Below are positions 4,889 to 8,032 of a DNA stretch of 8,032 nucleotides, one piece after another (within the stretch, counting starts at the first letter, position 1; each line of letters opens with the position of its first letter). Under the pieces are notes generated by a model. That model did not search any database. It saw only the letters and a list, made by a program, of their open reading frames with translations, and was not told the DNA's origin. The translations under genes and the position numbers were made by a program. The stretch comes from Thermoplasmata archaeon (GTDB taxonomy: Archaea; Thermoplasmatota; Thermoplasmata; UBA184): positions 1-8,032 of the forward strand of contig DAHVAA010000066.1 of NCBI GenBank assembly GCA_027314845.1, in the 5' to 3' direction.

Positions 4889-5770
4889 GTGGCGCGGGAA
4901 CGCGGCGACCTCGACCGTTGGCGCGAGGCGGGTCGTATCGCCGCCGGCGCCCGCGAGCTCGGCCTGCGCCTCACCGTTCCGGGGGCGAAGCGTCGGGAAG
5001 TGGCCGAAGCGATCGAGGAGTTCGTCCGTGCTCAGGGAGCGCAGCCGGCGTTCCCGGCGAACCTCTCGCGCAACGACGAGGCGGCACACTACACCCCGTC
5101 GGCCGACGACTCCGCGGTCTTCGAGCCGGGGGACCGCGGGAAGGTCGACGTCGGCGCGCACCTCGACGGGGCGATCGCCGATACGGCCGACTCGGTCGAG
5201 GTCGGCGGAACGCACCGGCACGAGAACCTGGTCCGCGCGGCGCGCGACGCCCTGCGGGAAGGGATCGCGCGGGTCCGTCCCGGGGTCCGGGTCGACGAGA
5301 TCAGCCGGGCGATCGCGGAGGCGATCCGGGCGCGCGGGCTCCGTCCAATCGAGGACCTCACGGGACACTCGATCGAACGGTACCTCCTGCACGCCGGCAA
5401 GTCGATCCCGAACGTCCCCGGAGCCAGCGACGCGACGCTGGTCGAAGGCGAGGTGATCGCGATCGAGCCGTTCGCCACGAACGGCGTGGGGCGGATCGCG
5501 AACGGGCCGTTCGGCAACATCGCGCGCTTCCGCGCCGACCCGGGGCCGTCCGACCCTGTCCTGGCCCGGTTGTTCGGGCGGTTCCGCACGCTCCCGTTCG
5601 CGCTGCGTTGGGCCGCCACGCCCGCGGAAGCCGAAGCGTTGCAGCGCGCGCGCCGATACCTTCAGACATATCCGGTCTTTCTCGAGCGGGGCCACGGCCT
5701 GGTCGCCCAGGCGGAACACACGGTCCTCGTCGGCCCCGGGCGGGCCGAGGTCCTCTCGGCGGGGCCCTAG
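4889..5770 (+). CDS. map: Methionine aminopeptidase, type II (archaeal)
   Basis: A 293-residue cytoplasmic metalloprotease that removes the initiator methionine from new proteins. Using the GTG at 4889, the five metal ligands of the pita-bread fold are D87 (KVDVGAHLDG), D98 (ADTADS), H160 (TGHSIERYLLHAGKSIPN), E193 (AIEPFAT) and E276 (QAEHTVLV). H67 in AAHYTP is the conserved active-site histidine. The roughly 60-residue helical insert between the last ligands (about 216-270) marks it as type II, as in Pyrococcus, and the length is normal. The start is set by GGAGGTGA at 4873-4880; a GTG at 4877 would add only four residues. It is the last gene of the ndk-tsaC-map operon. Its TAG shares the tetranucleotide CTAG with the stop of the convergent metE gene. 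Confidence 0.96.
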   Translation: MARERGDLDRWREAGRIAAGARELGLRLTVPGAKRREVAEAIEEFVRAQGAQPAFPANLSRNDEAAHYTPSADDSAVFEPGDRGKVDVGAHLDGAIADTADSVEVGGTHRHENLVRAARDALREGIARVRPGVRVDEISRAIAEAIRARGLRPIEDLTGHSIERYLLHAGKSIPNVPGASDATLVEGEVIAIEPFATNGVGRIANGPFGNIARFRADPGPSDPVLARLFGRFRTLPFALRWAATPAEAEALQRARRYLQTYPVFLERGHGLVAQAEHTVLVGPGRAEVLSAGP

Positions 5771-6909
5771 CGCGCGCTCCCTTCGAGCTCGGTGCGGACG
5801 ATCGCCGCGCCTCGGGCCATCGCCTCGAGCTTCGCGCGGGCGACCGGCAGGCTGCGGGTCCTTAGACCGCAGTCCGGGTTCACCCAGATCCGCGCCGGGT
5901 CGCCGAGGTAGCGGACCGCGCGGCGGATGCGGTCGGCGACGACCTCGGGGGTCTCCACCGTGTCGCGGTGGACATCGAGGACACCGAGGCCGACCTCGCG
6001 AGTGTCCCCGTACTCCCGCAGCGCGCCGAGGACCGAGTAGCCGTCGTGGCCCTCCGTGTCGCGGTTCGCGAACTCCCACGCCCACTGGCGGCACCGCTTC
6101 GCGTCGAGGAGCGCCGGCAAGAGGTCGCGGTAGTTCGAGTAGCAGATGTGCATCGAGAACTCCGCGTCGAACCCCTCGGTCGCCGCGTTGAACCCTTCGA
6201 CCACGAGGTCCGCTTCGTCCGGATGCGTTCCCGCCGCCGGTTCGTCGATCTGGATCACCCGGCATCCGTGCTCGATCAGCGCCTGGATCGTGGGACGGAG
6301 GGCGCGGCGCGCGAGGTCGACCACGAACTCCCGCTGCGCGGCCCGTCGCGCGGTCCGGCCCTTCCAGCCCTTCTGCCGGCTGAGGTAGTACTCGTTGAAC
6401 GACCAGTCGGCGAGCGTGTACGGGCCGGTGATCGGCAGCTTCGGCTCGGCGCGGGCGTACCGCTTGACGAAGTCGAACTCGTCGAGATGGTACGGGCGTT
6501 CGAGGCGCAGCTCGTCCACGACCGCCGCCTTGAGGTAGTACTTGTTGTCGAACGACCGGACGTGGCCCTGGAAGCGGAAGCCGCGCATCTGGCGGATCGG
6601 GTACTCGTACATCTCGATCCGTCGAGCCTCGCCGTCGTAGACCCGGTCGAGACCGACCGACTCGAGGAAGCGGATCGCGAACAGGGCGCCGAGGTCACGG
6701 ACGCGCTCCGGGTCGACCTCACGGGCCCGGCCGGCGAGCAGGGCGTCGCGCTCGACGGGGAGGTCGTCGGCGAAGTGCGTGCGCTCCGACCAGCTCCGGA
6801 ACTCCTCGCGGGCCGCGGGGTCGAGCGGTTCCGACCGCTGGCCGAGGAGCTGCCAGCGGGGCTTCGCGAGGCTACCGATCTCCTGCGTGGGAAAGAGCGG
6901 CCGGCTCAC
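5767..6909 (-). CDS. metE: Methionine synthase, cobalamin-independent type, catalytic (C-terminal) domain
   Basis: A 380-residue protein equal to the C-terminal half of bacterial MetE. It transfers a methyl group to the zinc-bound thiol of homocysteine. The four zinc ligands are present: H254 and C256 (SMHICYSN), E279 (AWEFAN) and C347 (NPDCGLRTR). IDEPA (221-225), YYLSRQKGWKG (175-184) and GVLDVHRDTVET (309-320) are further landmarks. It opens PLFPTQEIGSLAKP, the usual start of this domain. Archaeal short MetE enzymes are thought not to use methyltetrahydrofolate polyglutamate but another donor, for some a methyl-corrinoid protein; the donor here is unknown. GTG at 6909 overlaps the upstream stop as GTGA, with GGAGG (6917-6921, minus strand) six bases before it, so the two products are probably made together. 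The stop overlaps that of map. Confidence 0.93.
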   Translation of the reverse strand: MSRPLFPTQEIGSLAKPRWQLLGQRSEPLDPAAREEFRSWSERTHFADDLPVERDALLAGRAREVDPERVRDLGALFAIRFLESVGLDRVYDGEARRIEMYEYPIRQMRGFRFQGHVRSFDNKYYLKAAVVDELRLERPYHLDEFDFVKRYARAEPKLPITGPYTLADWSFNEYYLSRQKGWKGRTARRAAQREFVVDLARRALRPTIQALIEHGCRVIQIDEPAAGTHPDEADLVVEGFNAATEGFDAEFSMHICYSNYRDLLPALLDAKRCRQWAWEFANRDTEGHDGYSVLGALREYGDTREVGLGVLDVHRDTVETPEVVADRIRRAVRYLGDPARIWVNPDCGLRTRSLPVARAKLEAMARGAAIVRTELEGSAR

Positions 6910-7877
6910 GGTCGGCCTCCGTCCCCGAGGAACTGGCTCACCGCGGGGAGGACGTGGAGCTTCTTGGTCGCCGGTTCCCACGGCAATAGGTCGAGCGAGG
7001 CTCCGGGCCCGAGCCAGATCATGGTGGGCCGTCGGCGCTCGTGGGCGACGCGGACGACCCGGGCTACCTCGGCCGGGTCCTCCCCCAACGTGGTCCGGGG
7101 GTCGACGACGCCGAGCCCGAGGCCGGAGCGGTGCGCGGTGGAGGGAAGCCGCTCGACCTCGGTCTCCGCGAGGTCGACGCCGACCGCCGATACTGGTAGG
7201 CGGTCGAGGATCCGGAACGCCGGGATCCCGTCCGCGCCGTAGGTCCAGACGATCGAGGTCGCGCCCCCCAGCGAACCTTCGAGCGCGCGGTACCCCGCGA
7301 CGACCGCCTCGGCCCGGGTCCCCTCGGGGGGGCGGACCGCGAGGTACGGCTCGGAGAAGAAGAAGGTGCGATAGCCGAGGGCGCGCAGTTCGCGCACTTC
7401 GTCGGCGAGCGAGCGGCCGAGCCGATGGATGACCGACTCTTCCGTCTCTCCGGAGCGGTTGTCGAGCACCTGGGCGAACGTGTACGGTCCCGGGAGGAGC
7501 ACTCGCCCGTGCACGGGGTCCTGCCGAAGGCTCGGGGGGAGCCGCGCCGCGAGCGCCCCGGGGACTCGCGTCGGCGGAGCGAGCAGGATCGGCTGGCGAA
7601 AGAACGTGTTCGTCTCGAGCCACCGGGTGAGCGGTCCCACCGCGAAGCCCTCCCAGGTCTCTGCGAACGGGCGGAACAGGTCCGGCCAGCGGAGGTATCC
7701 GCCCGTGAACGATTCGAAGCCGAGGCGCCGCTCGAGCGCGACCACCTCCCGCTCCGCGGCGGCAAACAGTTCTTCGACGGCCTCCGGAGTGGTCCGGCCC
7801 CGGTCCAGGTCGCGCGTGGCCCCGATCAGCGGCTCGGGCCGAGGGGCGGGTCCGGTGAGACCGGTCCGGACGATCAT
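6906..7877 (-). CDS. MetE N-terminal-like barrel protein, partner of the adjacent MetE
   Basis: A 323-residue protein resembling the other half of MetE: an (alpha/beta)8-type sequence with LLPGPYTFAQ (127-136), an FFFSEPYLAV strand (172-181) where the catalytic half has IDEPA, and GVDLAETEVE (233-242). It contains no cysteine at all. The zinc positions are replaced: WTYG (211-214) stands where the catalytic half has HIC, and WLGPGASLDLLPWE (288-301) where that half has NPDCGLRTR. It therefore cannot bind the catalytic zinc and is likely a structural partner or a methyl-donor binding subunit. Separate N- and C-like metE genes are known in archaea such as Sulfolobus. ATG 7877 is the first gene of the operon, with a TATA element about 27 bases upstream. 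It overlaps the next gene by four bases (GTGA). The family call is good; the role is inferred. Confidence 0.82.
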   Translation of the reverse strand: MIVRTGLTGPAPRPEPLIGATRDLDRGRTTPEAVEELFAAAEREVVALERRLGFESFTGGYLRWPDLFRPFAETWEGFAVGPLTRWLETNTFFRQPILLAPPTRVPGALAARLPPSLRQDPVHGRVLLPGPYTFAQVLDNRSGETEESVIHRLGRSLADEVRELRALGYRTFFFSEPYLAVRPPEGTRAEAVVAGYRALEGSLGGATSIVWTYGADGIPAFRILDRLPVSAVGVDLAETEVERLPSTAHRSGLGLGVVDPRTTLGEDPAEVARVVRVAHERRRPTMIWLGPGASLDLLPWEPATKKLHVLPAVSQFLGDGGRP

Positions 7878-7901
7878 CGGCGCCGCACCCCGGGGCCGCT
7901 G

Positions 7902-7910
7902 CTTAAGGAT
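7902..7910 (-). promoter_or_regulatory. TATA-type promoter of the methionine synthase operon (leaderless)
   Basis: On the minus strand this reads ATCCTTAAG, the same nine bases as at the rpl7ae promoter. It is centred about 27 bases before the ATG at 7877. Transcription is therefore predicted to start at or within a base or two of that ATG, leaving no room for a methionine riboswitch or other leader element. Regulation, if any, should act on transcription. Confidence 0.6.
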
Positions 7911-8032
7911 AACGTCGTAACACGGTCACTGCGCGAGAGGAAACCGTACTGCGTCGGAAACAACGGGTATCGCACGGCTCGGTGAGGTATCTCTGTGGAA
8001 GAGCGTCGGGAAGGGGGGGTTCGAGGGCCCTC
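7911..8032. other. Window edge with no recognisable gene
   Basis: These 122 bases are less GC-rich than the genes and look non-coding. No reading frame shows a known protein family. A T-loop-like GGTTCGAG near 8018-8025 lacks a matching stem, so I do not call a tRNA. The stretch ends in a run of seven G (8013-8019). Confidence 0.4.

Noticed and set aside
4790..6265. Long minus-strand open frame over tsaC and map
   Set aside because: Shadow of map and tsaC, whose motifs are complete. The translation is Arg/Gly/Pro-rich and shows no motif.
8010..8032. Possible tRNA T-loop (GGTTCGAG)
   Set aside because: The flanking bases do not form the five-pair T stem, and no D arm or anticodon arm is visible nearby.
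7874..8032. Minus-strand frame ending ATGA against the MetE-like gene, containing PLFPTQ as in metE (15 of 18 bases alike to 6883-6900)
   Set aside because: About one match of this quality is expected by chance in the window. The rest of the frame shows no MetE similarity, and the TATA element lies inside it.

Overview
This window looks archaeal. It carries three ribosomal proteins found only in archaea and eukaryotes (L7Ae, S28e, L24e), a type II methionine aminopeptidase, a tyrosyl-tRNA synthetase tail of the archaeal type, and archaeal TATA-type promoters. By eye it is very GC-rich, with GC in most third codon positions. A high-GC member of the Thermoplasmatota is my best guess for the lineage, but that is inference. 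Coding density is very high: two convergent gene pairs meet with no space between them, and several genes overlap by about 4 bases or follow within about 20.

Layout. Bases 2-187 are the 3' end of tyrS. A 152-base gap holds a TATA box and a probable kink-turn in the leader of the next operon, rpl7ae-rps28e-rpl24e (340-1396), which is read rightward. L24e carries an unusual Ala/Pro-rich tail of about 80 residues. Next come two overlapping rightward genes (1495-1758 and 1740-2267). Together they supply every conserved element of a Cas4-type nuclease, split between two polypeptides that each have one predicted membrane helix. Converging on them is a leftward pair: a multi-pass membrane protein (3722 to 3129) and a class I methyltransferase (3072 to 2269). 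A 128-base divergent promoter region leads to the rightward operon ndk-tsaC-map (3851-5770). Its genes supply a nucleoside diphosphate kinase, a threonylcarbamoyl-AMP synthase for tRNA t6A, and a methionine aminopeptidase. Converging on map is a leftward two-gene methionine synthase operon (7877 to 5767): a MetE N-terminal-like barrel without cysteines, then the zinc-site catalytic MetE domain.

How the parts fit. Most genes are housekeeping for translation: tRNA charging, ribosome assembly, tRNA modification, N-terminal processing and methionine supply. The accessory piece is the block between rpl24e and ndk, two genes that are neighbours in many archaea. Gene starts fall into two classes. 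Genes that open most transcripts have a TATA element centred about 25-28 bases before the start codon, which predicts leaderless mRNAs. Most genes inside operons have Shine-Dalgarno sequences. rpl7ae is the exception among first genes: it has a leader of about 50 bases, and that leader holds the kink-turn.

Main points for follow-up: (1) the kink-turn whose stem includes the rpl7ae ribosome binding site, consistent with autoregulation by L7Ae; (2) the split, apparently membrane-anchored Cas4-like nuclease with no CRISPR array or other cas gene in view; (3) the long L24e tail. No CRISPR array, insertion sequence, rRNA or tRNA was recognised.
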